A DNA stretch of 64,000 bases from Bacteroides sp. (GTDB lineage: Bacteria > Bacteroidota > Bacteroidia > Bacteroidales > Marinifilaceae), in assembly GCA_021771575.1 (NCBI GenBank), contig JAETOX010000002.1, positions 44,110-108,109 on the forward strand. The letters run 5' to 3'. Below, in pieces: positions 43,930 through 53,445 of the stretch. Numbering within the stretch: position 1 is the first letter of the stretch; each line of letters starts with the position of its first letter. The notes below the pieces were generated by a model, which was not told where the DNA came from, did not search any database, and saw only the letters and a list, made by a program, of their open reading frames with translations. The position numbers and the translations under genes are program-made.

Positions 43930-45483
43930 TCATTCTACCCGTCCTCCTAAAGCGATTTCATCATTGGGCATCGGGTATTGATATTGCAAATCGGTCATTT
44001 CTCCGTTATATCCAGGTATGGTTTCCAGGCCTTTCCGCTTGTAGTAAAAAAAGATTTGTCCTTCACCGACAAACTCCTTTCGGTATTCTTTGTAAATTTC
44101 TTCTTTTACCTGTTCGTCCGTCAGGCTTTCCGGCAATTGTTCCCCTAATGCAATTCCGCGGTGTTGGCGGACGGTGTTCAGATAGTCCAGTGCTTTGGCT
44201 TTATCGTAGTCGGCACCTGCTTCCATCCGGCATTCGGCGGCAATGTAAAACATTTCCGTGATGCGTATCATGGGCACCATGCGGCTATAGTCCGTCGTTT
44301 GTTCGGTATGCTGGCGCAATTTGACTATACCGTAATTGTTTAAGCTCGAACCTTGTGGAAGCAGGCAGTAAACATAACGCCAATCAGTATCGCCCACACC
44401 TGGTGTTTCATAAATCTCTTCTGCTTTGGCTTGGGTCAGATAGCACACCTGATATGTGTTGCCCGGGCTTGAAGCATCGAACCAGTTGCGGGTTCCCTGG
44501 GTGTGGGTTTGATACTCGGCCAGTTTTTCGACTGCCATCGTGAACAAATGTTCGTTGCGGAACAACAAATCGCATTTCCACCATTCGTTATTTTTAACAA
44601 TTACAGCACTCTCGCTGGCCCAGTAATAATTGGCATTTGCAATCAAATCTTCGGCGATTGTCAAAGCTTTGCTTTTAGCTTCCGGTGTACCTTCCCACAT
44701 CAGGATGCGGGCGTACAAGGCTTGGGCCGCATAATAGTTCATCCGGAACCGCCGGTCGATGACACCATTGTTATAATCATCCGTAGCCAGAAAAGACTGG
44801 TCGGTATAAGGCAGGTAATAATCCACTTTTTCACGTCCTGTGATGGGATCCACATACAGGTAACTGATCGCTTCCTCGATGTCTTGACGGAGATAAGCGA
44901 AAAATTGTTCATAACTGACTTGTACTGGTGCATATTTGTTGAAATCCAAAGAATAAGGGATGGCTGGCATATGAAGCAACTCCGGTCGTCCCCCTAAATT
45001 CCCTTTGCCGAACATGCGCAATAGGTCGAAATGCACCAATGCTCTTAAACCCAATAATTCTCCCCGTACCAACGAATCCACTACCGGGGCGATAACCGAC
45101 CGGTTTTTCTCTTCGTAGTTCAGGATATTGTTGATATTCGCTATTGTTTCATAGCCGTTTTTCCAGATACTGTTCCGGTAAGATACGAATGGAGAGTTCT
45201 CATATAACAAATCCAGGACATTTAAATCCGGCGCAGCGGATACCCGGGCATAGTTTTGGGAGACGAATTCATTCACGTGCCAGGTCCATGTCTTACCATA
45301 CATTTCTGGTTTGGACATTTTGACATACACTCCGATGACTGCATCCTTGAATCCTGTTTCGCTGCTGAAATGCGTATCGCTCGGTATCTCCGTTTTGGAA
45401 GTGACGTCCAGCCAGTCGTTACAAGCGGTAAATAGTGGCAGCAGCAAGGACAGAGACCATATTGTTTTTTTTATTGGCTTCAT
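43930..45483 (-). CDS. SusD/RagB-family nutrient-binding lipoprotein
   Basis: This 517-aa lipoprotein (lipobox LFTACNDWLDV) has the SusD architecture: FSSETGFKDAVIGVYVKMSK near the N-terminus, a TPR-like helical core and the C-terminal RagB/SusD segment with DYLNTVRQHRGIAL and EIYKEYRKEFVGEGQIFFYY. It acts as the lid of the SusC transporter at the cell surface and binds the substrate. Which nutrient cannot be told from sequence. It follows susC by 32 nt. Confidence 0.92.
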   Translation of the reverse strand: MKPIKKTIWSLSLLLPLFTACNDWLDVTSKTEIPSDTHFSSETGFKDAVIGVYVKMSKPEMYGKTWTWHVNEFVSQNYARVSAAPDLNVLDLLYENSPFVSYRNSIWKNGYETIANINNILNYEEKNRSVIAPVVDSLVRGELLGLRALVHFDLLRMFGKGNLGGRPELLHMPAIPYSLDFNKYAPVQVSYEQFFAYLRQDIEEAISYLYVDPITGREKVDYYLPYTDQSFLATDDYNNGVIDRRFRMNYYAAQALYARILMWEGTPEAKSKALTIAEDLIANANYYWASESAVIVKNNEWWKCDLLFRNEHLFTMAVEKLAEYQTHTQGTRNWFDASSPGNTYQVCYLTQAKAEEIYETPGVGDTDWRYVYCLLPQGSSLNNYGIVKLRQHTEQTTDYSRMVPMIRITEMFYIAAECRMEAGADYDKAKALDYLNTVRQHRGIALGEQLPESLTDEQVKEEIYKEYRKEFVGEGQIFFYYKRKGLETIPGYNGEMTDLQYQYPMPNDEIALGGRVE

Positions 45484-45515
45484 ATTTATTCATTTTTATA
45501 GTTGTGACGGTTAAC

Positions 45516-48500
45516 TTAAAAAGTAGCGGACAATTGAAAGGTCAGTGTTCGGGAAAAGGGATAAGTTGTGCCCCGTTCGATTTGGATGGATGAAATTTTC
45601 GCCACCTCATTCATCAGAGCAGTCAATCTCAGGCGCTCAAGGCCGATTTTCGAAATCCATTCCCGTTTAAAGTCGTAATAGACAGAAATCGAAGAGATAT
45701 CGAATTCTTTCTGGTCTTGCACGAAACGACTGGTTGCCTGAGTCGGATTTTGTACCCATCCGTCTTGGGAATACCAGTAAATACCGTTTCTCAGATCATA
45801 AGGTGTACGGCTTTTGTAGCGTTTAAAAAAGGCCTGGTGCCCTACGTGATTCCAGCGTTCCGTCAATACTCGTCGGTCGAAGTTCTGCGTGATGTCTGCA
45901 TTTTCTACCATATTGACCAATGTATTGTTATACAGCTGACCACCGCCCAGATAACGTCCGGTGACGGAAATACCGATGCCTTTATATTCTCCTGTGATCC
46001 CGACGGTACCCCGGTAAAGCGGGACGCTCACGCCGCAAGCCACCCGGTCTGTATCTTTCCAGATATAAGTGCTGCTGCCGTCCTGTTTGCGATACATTTC
46101 CAAACCGATAGCGGGGTCGATGCCTAACGAGGGAACGGCGAATATAGTGTTCATACTCAATCCGTCTTGATATTGGGCTACCGGCAACGCTTGGTCGGTT
46201 TTTGCTGCCAGGGCGGCCTGGTTATCGTTGAATTGTTTCATGGCATCGGAAATTTTTAGGATTTTATCCTTGTTATAGGCGATAGAACCGTTGAGGCGTA
46301 CGAAGCCGTCGCGTGATTGCCAGGGAGTATACGATGCCAGTATTTCAAATCCTTTGTTTTCCACTTTGCCTAAATTTTCCGAAACGGTTGTGAAGCCTGT
46401 AGAAGGTGCGATACCTACACTGGAAACCAGATCCTTTGTTATGGATTTATAAAAATCCATGCGGATATCCACCCCCATAAATACGGCATCCAAACCGAGG
46501 TTATAGTCCATTTTCTGTTCCCATTTCAATTCCGGATTTTTCATATTTTGCAAATAGGAACCGATGGCTCCGCGGTAACGGTCGGCAGTATAATAACCGT
46601 TGATGGCGATGGATTTGTTATTCTGGAAATTCTGATTTCCTGTTGTTCCGATAGACGCACGCAATTTTAACGTCGTCAGCCATTCCACATGATTCAAAAA
46701 AATTTCCTTATGTATGTTCCAGCCGATACCTACGCTCCAGAACGTTGCCCAGCGTTTATCGTTCCCGAACATGGAAGAACCGTTCGAGCGCAAGGTAAAA
46801 TCAAATAAATACTTATCTGAATAGGTATATGACAACGTGCCCAGGATTCCGAGGTCGCGTTTGGTTTGAGCGATACCCGACGGACGCATGTCCTTCATAT
46901 ATTGGGTGGCGAACATGATATCGTTCATATTGTCGGAGGGAAACCCTTCTGCATAGTTGATGACTTCTGTAGAAATGCTTTCTGACAGGTTATACCCCAG
47001 ATTGACAAACAAATTGTGTTTCTCATGAAACTGTTTATAATAGTTCAGCAAAAATTCGCCCGAAAGGGTAGAACTTTTTCCGTTATTTACCTGATAAGAC
47101 CCTTTCCGGGCAGCGTCTTCCCCTTTGTAATTGGCAAATTTGGAATGAGAAGCCGGGTAATATTGTTCGGCATCGTTATTCTTTACGGTGATTCCTAACT
47201 TCCCGCGTAGTCTCAACCCTTCGATGATCGTCCATTCTAAAGAAGTATTATTGGTAAACTGTCGGTAACTGGAAGTGAGCGATGTGCCGATTTCCCCGTC
47301 GCGGTAAGGGTTCGGACGGCTCCCTACTTGCACGGCGAGCAGGCCGTTTTCGTCATACATATCTTCGTATGGATTCAGTGTGGCATAAGTATTGAAACTG
47401 CCATAGGGGGTATCCTCCGATTTGTTTTGTATGAAAGAGGCGCTGTTCTGAAATCTCAATTTATTTTTATAATTATACTGCAAATTAAATGTTCCGCTCA
47501 AATTTTCACGTCCGGACTTTTTCATAATACCCACATTGTCCGAGTAAGAGAAATTCAGGCTGGTACGCAATTCGTCTTTTCCTAATTCAATCATCAGGGA
47601 ATGCTTGTGGCTGTAGCCGAATTGTACCGGCTTGGAGAGCCAATAAGTGTCGAGTCCCTCTAAGGCTTTCTTGCGTAATTTGTAATATTTTTCCATTGCG
47701 GCAGGATCCGTTTCCGGATATACTCCTTCTGCAAATTCCACATCTAACTTCTCCAAGGCGTTGCACAAATCATAGCTCGACAGGTCAGGCATATTCAAGT
47801 CCAAACTTCCCGTATAGCTGAAACGTGGTTGCTGGGAATTTAAACGCTTTGTCTCGATAACCACCACTCCGTTTGCTGCTTTCGAGCCGTAAATGGCTTT
47901 AGCTGCAGCATCTTTCAATATGGTCAGGCTCTCCACCCGTTGCATGTCCAGATCGAAAATTGTCTCGGCCGAAGTCTCAAAACCGTCCAGGATAAACAAC
48001 GGTTGGTTCGGTTTATTTTCATAATTGCCTTTCAGATCGCTATGCTGGTCGGCTGCTGGGAAAGAAGTTCCGCCGCGCATGTTCATATCTGGCAGGGCAT
48101 TCGGATTGGAGCCTAATGCCAGATTGTCCATAACAAAAACAGTCGGATCTAAATTCTTTAAACTTTGAAAGATGTTCGTGTTGCCTACTCGTTTCAAATC
48201 ATCTCCTTTAACCACAGTGGCAGAACCGGTAAAACTTTCGGCTTTCCGCTCCATTATACCGGTCACAACCACTTCTCCGATTTCCACCGCATCTGTTTCC
48301 AATACCACCTGAAGATCTGTTTGTCCCTTGTATACTATTTCATGGGTTTTCATCCCTACGAAGGAAAATACGATTTTCATGTCTTTTGTTTCCGGTACAT
48401 ATAAGCTGAACTTTCCTTCATGATCGGTTGCCACGCCTATGGATGTCCCTTTTATAGTAACCGTTACGCCTGGTAATGGAGTGCCTTGTTCATCTTTTAC

Positions 48501-48671
48501 CACTCCGGTCAATTTTAACTGTTTAGAGGTTTGTTGCAAATGTGAGAACCGGATTTCCGGAAATCCGAAAGCTTCCGGTATAAAAATTTGCAATAGCATA
48601 CAGACGAATACAATTCTTGCTGTCCGGCAAAGTTTTCCCTGCCGACATTTGATTGTCGGATTTTTTTCCAT
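45516..48671 (-). CDS. SusC/RagA-family TonB-dependent outer-membrane transporter
   Basis: The 1051-aa protein has a signal peptide (to about residue 37), a carboxypeptidase-regulatory-like beta domain (about 50-135, LTGVVKDEQGTPLPGVTVTI), TonB box EVVVTG, plug (about 150-270, ILDGFETSAETIFDLD and SLTILKDAAAKAIYGSKAAN) and a 22-strand barrel ending in RTLTFQLSATF. There is no N-terminal STN domain, so it does not look like a sigma/anti-sigma signalling type. It imports a ligand delivered by the downstream SusD homologue, using TonB energy. Confidence 0.95.
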   Translation of the reverse strand: MEKNPTIKCRQGKLCRTARIVFVCMLLQIFIPEAFGFPEIRFSHLQQTSKQLKLTGVVKDEQGTPLPGVTVTIKGTSIGVATDHEGKFSLYVPETKDMKIVFSFVGMKTHEIVYKGQTDLQVVLETDAVEIGEVVVTGIMERKAESFTGSATVVKGDDLKRVGNTNIFQSLKNLDPTVFVMDNLALGSNPNALPDMNMRGGTSFPAADQHSDLKGNYENKPNQPLFILDGFETSAETIFDLDMQRVESLTILKDAAAKAIYGSKAANGVVVIETKRLNSQQPRFSYTGSLDLNMPDLSSYDLCNALEKLDVEFAEGVYPETDPAAMEKYYKLRKKALEGLDTYWLSKPVQFGYSHKHSLMIELGKDELRTSLNFSYSDNVGIMKKSGRENLSGTFNLQYNYKNKLRFQNSASFIQNKSEDTPYGSFNTYATLNPYEDMYDENGLLAVQVGSRPNPYRDGEIGTSLTSSYRQFTNNTSLEWTIIEGLRLRGKLGITVKNNDAEQYYPASHSKFANYKGEDAARKGSYQVNNGKSSTLSGEFLLNYYKQFHEKHNLFVNLGYNLSESISTEVINYAEGFPSDNMNDIMFATQYMKDMRPSGIAQTKRDLGILGTLSYTYSDKYLFDFTLRSNGSSMFGNDKRWATFWSVGIGWNIHKEIFLNHVEWLTTLKLRASIGTTGNQNFQNNKSIAINGYYTADRYRGAIGSYLQNMKNPELKWEQKMDYNLGLDAVFMGVDIRMDFYKSITKDLVSSVGIAPSTGFTTVSENLGKVENKGFEILASYTPWQSRDGFVRLNGSIAYNKDKILKISDAMKQFNDNQAALAAKTDQALPVAQYQDGLSMNTIFAVPSLGIDPAIGLEMYRKQDGSSTYIWKDTDRVACGVSVPLYRGTVGITGEYKGIGISVTGRYLGGGQLYNNTLVNMVENADITQNFDRRVLTERWNHVGHQAFFKRYKSRTPYDLRNGIYWYSQDGWVQNPTQATSRFVQDQKEFDISSISVYYDFKREWISKIGLERLRLTALMNEVAKISSIQIERGTTYPFSRTLTFQLSATF

Positions 48672-48839
48672 ACATTTGTAGTAATTAGTTTGTAATATAA
48701 TTAATTAAAGTGTCGCAGGAATTTCCGAATCTCCCAAATGGAAATTTCTGCGTTTTTTTGTAATTATTCTATCAGGTGATTCACCTCCTTTCGTTTTTTA
48801 CGTAGTTATGGTTTGTATGGGATGTTTATCCATCACAGA

Positions 48840-48870
48840 CAAATGTAATGGATTGTTATATCAATCCAAA
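48840..48870 (-). promoter_or_regulatory. promoter of the SusCD operon
   Basis: On the minus strand TTTG (48867-48870) and TACATTTG (48840-48847) are 19 bp apart, an exact Bacteroidota promoter. Transcription should start near 48834, leaving about 160 nt of leader before susC (48671). The leader includes a small palindrome AGGTGATTCACCT (48774-48786). Confidence 0.75.
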
Positions 48871-48914
48871 ATGTTTTGATTAAAATATTTCTTTTGGCTT
48901 CTAATTGTTTTGAC

Positions 48915-49205
48915 ATGAATAAAGAACATACCATGATCGAGGAAGCTGTCATCAAAATGGTACGACAAAAAAGATTGGAAGCAAATATTAATCCGAGTAA
49001 ACTTGCTGTTGAAGTTGGATTGCCACGGGATTTCGTCAGAAAAGCAGAAAATTTTACTAAAGGCTATAAATACAACATCAACCATCTGAATGAATTTGCT
49101 AAAATTCTCCAATGCAAAATTGCCGATTTTTTCCCCGAGCCTTATTTGAAAGAGGATTGCATAGAAGAATATCATATTATTGTTGAAGACAGAAAGAAAA
49201 AATAA
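48915..49205 (+). CDS. small HTH-type protein (XRE-like)
   Basis: This 96-aa product (ATG 48915; ATG 48933 also possible) contains a helix-turn-helix-like segment: LAVEVGLPRDFVRKAENFTK followed by YNINHLNEFAKILQCKIADF. This resembles XRE/Cro-type DNA-binding domains in size and pattern, though the first helices are atypical. It is transcribed away from the SusC gene and 32 nt upstream of hemW. It could regulate the SusCD locus, but that is only a positional guess. Confidence 0.65.
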   Translation: MNKEHTMIEEAVIKMVRQKRLEANINPSKLAVEVGLPRDFVRKAENFTKGYKYNINHLNEFAKILQCKIADFFPEPYLKEDCIEEYHIIVEDRKKK

Positions 49206-49207
49206 TC

Positions 49208-49215
49208 TACTTTTG
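49208..49215 (+). promoter_or_regulatory. putative hemW promoter -7 element
   Basis: TACTTTTG matches TAnnTTTG and lies 22 nt upstream of the hemW ATG, just after the HTH gene stop. A TTG at 49183-49185 is near the -33 region but with a 22-bp spacing, so the promoter is moderate. Confidence 0.4.
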
Positions 49216-49237
49216 CAGCAGATTCAAGCACAGAAAT

Positions 49238-50368
49238 ATGGCAGGTATTTATGTTCACATTCCTTTTTGTCGAAGTAAATGTTTTTATTGCGGATTCTAT
49301 TCTGTTGCTTCTTTACACCTTAGAGAGCCCTATGTCACGGCATTGTGTCGCGAAATGGAACTGCGTAAAGCTTATTTGTCTGCACAAGAAACGATAGACA
49401 CGCTTTACTTCGGAGGGGGGACACCTTCTTGTCTGCCTGAAGAAGATATAGAAATCATCATACATAACCTGACCTGTCATTGGAAATTATCTAAACAGAT
49501 CGAATGCTCTATCGAACTGAATCCTGAAGATGCCACTCCTGATAAACTTAGGGGATTACGCCGTTTAGGATTCAATCGGCTAACAATTGGAGTTCAGTCG
49601 TTTAATGATCATGTGTTAAAGCAAATCAACCGTACTCATACTGTCGCCCGGGCCTTGGCAGCTATCGAGCAAGCCGCTGGCTGTGGATTCGATAATATCG
49701 GGATCGATCTGATTATCGGATTGCCGGGATACACCACCACCGATCTGGAAAAAGATTTATGCATACTTAATTCATTGCCACTGTCTCATTTATCGGTTTA
49801 TATTTTAAGTATTGATAACAACAGTGTATTTGAAAAGTTGCTTCAAAAAGGAAAATTCAAGCCTTGGGAGGATGATGTTTTAGCTGAGCAATATTTATTG
49901 GTGTCCGATTATATGAAAAATATTGGTTTTGAGCATTATGAGATATCTAATTTTGCGAAAAACTCTAAATATTCTAGGCACAATACGGCCTATTGGCAAC
50001 AAAAGAGATACATCGGTCTGGGAGCGGCGGCTCATTCTTATGATTTGGATTCCCGTCAGTGGAATATTTCCAATATAAAAACTTATATTGATACTTTAAG
50101 TAAAGATCAATTGTATTTTGAAAAAGAGATTCTAACGAAACGGGACAAATACAACGAATACATCATGACCGGTTTGCGGACAATGTGGGGAGTTTCCCTG
50201 GAAGTATTGACTACGGAATATGCTGAATTTTGGAAGGATGTCGTTAGGAAAAAGGATGAATGGATAGATAGGGGTTTTATGCGCGAAACAGACCGGAAAC
50301 TTCGGTTGACAGAACGGGGTTGGCTCATTTCCGATGATATATTCAGCGGGTTATTTTCCTTGTCATAA
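49238..50368 (+). CDS. hemW: radical SAM heme chaperone HemW (coproporphyrinogen oxidase-like)
   Basis: A 376-aa radical SAM protein. The iron-sulphur motif is CxxxCxxC (Cys11, Cys15, Cys18 in HIPFCRSKCFYCGFYS). It continues with TLYFGGGTPSCLPEEDIE, IELNPEDATPDKL and RLTIGVQSFNDHVLKQINR, as in HemN/HemW. Lack of the additional N-terminal residues and the length (about 375 aa) favour the HemW heme-chaperone group over true HemN. It lies 32 nt downstream of the HTH gene. Confidence 0.92.
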   Translation: MAGIYVHIPFCRSKCFYCGFYSVASLHLREPYVTALCREMELRKAYLSAQETIDTLYFGGGTPSCLPEEDIEIIIHNLTCHWKLSKQIECSIELNPEDATPDKLRGLRRLGFNRLTIGVQSFNDHVLKQINRTHTVARALAAIEQAAGCGFDNIGIDLIIGLPGYTTTDLEKDLCILNSLPLSHLSVYILSIDNNSVFEKLLQKGKFKPWEDDVLAEQYLLVSDYMKNIGFEHYEISNFAKNSKYSRHNTAYWQQKRYIGLGAAAHSYDLDSRQWNISNIKTYIDTLSKDQLYFEKEILTKRDKYNEYIMTGLRTMWGVSLEVLTTEYAEFWKDVVRKKDEWIDRGFMRETDRKLRLTERGWLISDDIFSGLFSLS

Positions 50369-50380
50369 GAAAGTTTTTAT

Positions 50381-50420
50381 TATCTTTGCATTCCCCGTCT
50401 TAAATGGAAGAAAAGACGGG
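50381..50420 (+). promoter_or_regulatory. asnS promoter element and 5'-end hairpin
   Basis: TATCTTTG (50381-50388) matches the -7 consensus. Immediately after the expected start of transcription lies the stem CCCGTCTT (50394-50401) / AAGACGGG (50413-50420), followed by AATTTT. It might serve as the hemW terminator, as a 5'-stabilising stem of the asnS mRNA, or both. Confidence 0.5.
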
Positions 50421-50452
50421 AATTTTAATCATTAAGGTGTAAATGAAACAAA

Positions 50453-51898
50453 ATGAGCACGAAAAAATTATCGGTTAAAGACTTGTTGCAATCGGGAGAT
50501 TGCGGTCAGGAAGTGGAAATCAGAGGTTGGGTAAGAACCAAAAGAGGCAATAAACAAGTGAATTTCATTGCTTTAAACGATGGTTCTACGATCAATAATA
50601 TACAGGTTGTGGTCGATATGAATAATTTCTCCGAGGAAGTGATGAAGAAGGTGACCACAGGTGCTGCTGTTTACATCAAAGGGCTTTTGGTTGAGAGCGA
50701 AGGAAGCGGACAAGCTCGTGAAATTCAGGCACGTGAATTGCAGGTATTGGGGGAAGCAGACCCGGAAAAATACCCGATTCAACCGAAAAAGCATAGTTTG
50801 GAGTTTCTGCGGGATAATGCTCATTTGCGTTTCCGTACCAACATGTTCGGAGCTATTTTCCGGATCAGGCATGCCATGGCTTTTGCCATTCATCAATATT
50901 TCAACCAGCATGGTTTTTTCTATTTACATACGCCCTTGATCACCGCTTCTGACTGTGAAGGTGCCGGTGAAATGTTCCGGGTGACGACTTTAGACGCGAA
51001 AAATCCTCCCTTGACAGAGGAAGGGAATGTCGATTTTAAACAGGACTTTTTTGGAAAAGCCACCAACCTGACCGTAAGCGGACAGCTCGAAGGGGAACTT
51101 GGTGCCATGGCTTTGGGAAAGATTTATACCTTCGGACCGACCTTCCGGGCAGAGAATTCCAATACAACCCGGCACTTGTCGGAATTCTGGATGATCGAGC
51201 CCGAAGCTGCTTTCTACGATCTGGACGATAATATGGATCTGGCAGAAGACTTTCTGAAATACCTGATCCGTTATGCCTTGGATCATTGTATGGAGGATTT
51301 GAAATTCCTCAGTGCCCGTTTGCAGGAAGAAGAAAAGAATAAAAAAGCAGAGGAACGCTCGATGGAGTTGATTGAGAAACTTAACTTTGTCTTGACGCAT
51401 GAGTTCGAAAGAGTGACTTATACAGAAGCGATCGAAATTCTGCGGAATAGCAAACCGAATAAAAACGGGAAATTTCAGTATCCGGTTGATGGCTGGGGAG
51501 TCGATCTGCAAAGCGAACACGAACGTTATTTGGTGGAAAAACATTTTAAAAAGCCCGTTATCTTAACCGGTTATCCCAAAGAGATCAAAGCTTTTTATAT
51601 GAAGCAGAATCCGGACGGAAAAACAGTAGCCGCTATGGATGTATTGTTTCCGCAAATCGGAGAGATCATCGGAGGTTCGCAGCGGGAAGAAGATTACGAT
51701 AAATTGGTGACACGCATGAGAGAAGTCGGTATTCCGGAAGAAGGAATGCAATATTACCTCGATACCCGTCGCTTCGGTTCTGCCGTACACAGCGGATTCG
51801 GGCTGGGATTCGAACGTTTGTTGCTGTTTGTTACCGGAATGGGCAATATCCGGGATGTCATTCCTTTTCCGAGAACTCCTAAAAATGCTGAATTTTAA
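50453..51898 (+). CDS. asnS: asparagine--tRNA ligase
   Basis: This 481-aa class II synthetase attaches Asn to tRNA-Asn. An N-terminal OB-fold ([20 protein letters not shown]) binds the anticodon. The catalytic core shows motif 2 ([20 protein letters not shown]) and motif 3 ([15 protein letters not shown]), and the ending [15 protein letters not shown] is typical of AsnRS. Its presence means Asn-tRNA is made directly. It starts with ATG about 60 nt after the predicted transcription start. Confidence 0.97.
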   Translation: MSTKKLSVKDLLQSGDCGQEVEIRGWVRTKRGNKQVNFIALNDGSTINNIQVVVDMNNFSEEVMKKVTTGAAVYIKGLLVESEGSGQAREIQARELQVLGEADPEKYPIQPKKHSLEFLRDNAHLRFRTNMFGAIFRIRHAMAFAIHQYFNQHGFFYLHTPLITASDCEGAGEMFRVTTLDAKNPPLTEEGNVDFKQDFFGKATNLTVSGQLEGELGAMALGKIYTFGPTFRAENSNTTRHLSEFWMIEPEAAFYDLDDNMDLAEDFLKYLIRYALDHCMEDLKFLSARLQEEEKNKKAEERSMELIEKLNFVLTHEFERVTYTEAIEILRNSKPNKNGKFQYPVDGWGVDLQSEHERYLVEKHFKKPVILTGYPKEIKAFYMKQNPDGKTVAAMDVLFPQIGEIIGGSQREEDYDKLVTRMREVGIPEEGMQYYLDTRRFGSAVHSGFGLGFERLLLFVTGMGNIRDVIPFPRTPKNAEF

Positions 51899-51928
51899 GA
51901 TCGGACTTTAAATCGCTGAATTTAGAAA

Positions 51929-53434
51929 GTGCTCAAGCAAAGTTTACAACAGAAGTTAGGGCTGAAGATTAATCCGCTTCAGATACAGTTGATCAAGCTG
52001 TTGGAACTTCCTACCTATCAGTTGGAGCAGCGAATAAAAGAAGAACTGGAACAAAATCCTTTGCTGGAAGAAGGAGAAGAAGGCAACGAAGCCGGGGCGA
52101 ACGAGGAGCTGCAAGAGGAAAGTGGTGAGGAAGAATTCGATGATTATGGTGAGAACGAAGAGGGAGAGATCAACCGGGATGATGATTTTTCTTTAGAAGA
52201 TTACATTCCCGAGGATGACGATGAGGTTCCGGATTACCGCCTGAATTCTTCCAATGCCTCGAAAGATGACGATACCCGTGATTTCGTTTTTTCACAGGCT
52301 TCTTCTTTTCGCGAAAACTTGATCGCTCAGCTGGGGATGCGTCCGCTGTCGGAGGAAGAACGGAAAATCGCAGAATATATTATCGGGAATATCGATGAAG
52401 ACGGATATCTCCGTAGGGATGTCGAAAATATGGTCGATGACCTGGCTTTCGGAGCGGGGATCGAGATTTCAGAAGAAGAGCTGTTAAAGCTGCTGCAAGT
52501 TATTCAGGAATTCGAGCCTTCCGGTGTGGGGGCCCGGGATTTGCGCGAATGCTTGCTGATTCAGGTCGAACATAAATTGATAGAATGTCCCGAGAATAAA
52601 ACGTTGATCGACGCAAAAGCCATTTTGACGGATTGTTTCGAGGAATTTTCCCGCAAACATTACGAAAAGATATCCCGTAAACTGCGCCTGACCGAGGAAG
52701 AATTAAAACAGGCGATAGACGAAATTCTGAAATTGAATCCCAAACCGGGAGGTACAATTGCCGATTCTTCCTATGGGCATGAAGCCGAAAAAATTATTCC
52801 TGATTTCACACTCGATCTGGTCGATGGAGAATTACAATTAAGCCTCAATTCCGGAGATATTCCGGAATTGAGGATCAATAAATCTTATTTGAATATACTG
52901 GAACAATACCAGAATGACCAATCGCCTAAAAGTAAAAAAGATGTCGTTTCTTTTGTCAAGTATAAATTGAATTCTGCCAAATCTTTTATCGATGCGGTAC
53001 ACCAAAGAAACAACACCCTGATGCTGACCATGACGGCGATCGTTCAGTTCCAGAAGCAATTTTTCCTTACAGGTGACGAGACCATGCTCAAACCGATGAT
53101 TCTGAAAGATATCGCAGATATCACCGGATTGGATGTTTCCACTATATCCAGGGTATCCAACTCAAAATATGTACAGACTTGGTTCGGAATCTATGCCTTG
53201 AAAGATTTTTTTACAGGTAGTATGCAAACAACTAGTGGTGAAGATGTCAGTACTAGCGAGTTGAAGAATATGTTAAAACAATTTGTCGATGAAGAGGACA
53301 AAAAGAAGCCTCTCACCGATGACGAGTTGGTGGGATTGATGGAGCAAAAAGGATACCAGATCGCCCGCCGCACTGTGGCTAAATACAGACAAATGCTGGA
53401 TATTCCGGTTGCGCGGTTAAGGCGCGAGATATAA
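51929..53434 (+). CDS. rpoN: RNA polymerase sigma-54 factor
   Basis: The 501-aa protein has the N-terminal activator-interacting region (LQQKLGLKINPLQIQLIKLL), a strongly acidic linker (about residues 50-110), the core-binding domain and the C-terminal RpoN box ARRTVAKYR near the end. The helix-turn-helix upstream contains ADITGLDVSTISRVSNSKYV. The start is GTG at 51929, 30 nt after asnS. No sigma-54 activator (AAA+ enhancer-binding protein) is seen in this window. Confidence 0.96.
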   Translation: MLKQSLQQKLGLKINPLQIQLIKLLELPTYQLEQRIKEELEQNPLLEEGEEGNEAGANEELQEESGEEEFDDYGENEEGEINRDDDFSLEDYIPEDDDEVPDYRLNSSNASKDDDTRDFVFSQASSFRENLIAQLGMRPLSEEERKIAEYIIGNIDEDGYLRRDVENMVDDLAFGAGIEISEEELLKLLQVIQEFEPSGVGARDLRECLLIQVEHKLIECPENKTLIDAKAILTDCFEEFSRKHYEKISRKLRLTEEELKQAIDEILKLNPKPGGTIADSSYGHEAEKIIPDFTLDLVDGELQLSLNSGDIPELRINKSYLNILEQYQNDQSPKSKKDVVSFVKYKLNSAKSFIDAVHQRNNTLMLTMTAIVQFQKQFFLTGDETMLKPMILKDIADITGLDVSTISRVSNSKYVQTWFGIYALKDFFTGSMQTTSGEDVSTSELKNMLKQFVDEEDKKKPLTDDELVGLMEQKGYQIARRTVAKYRQMLDIPVARLRREI

Positions 53435-53445
53435 ACAACTTTAAT

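Noticed and set aside
50443..50478. Overlapping 11-codon ORF before asnS as an Asn attenuator leader
   Set aside because: It has only one Asn codon and no downstream terminator/antiterminator pair, unlike the aromatic operon leader.
50990..51544. 184-codon minus-strand ORF inside asnS
   Set aside because: Antisense to class II synthetase core motifs; no recognisable product.
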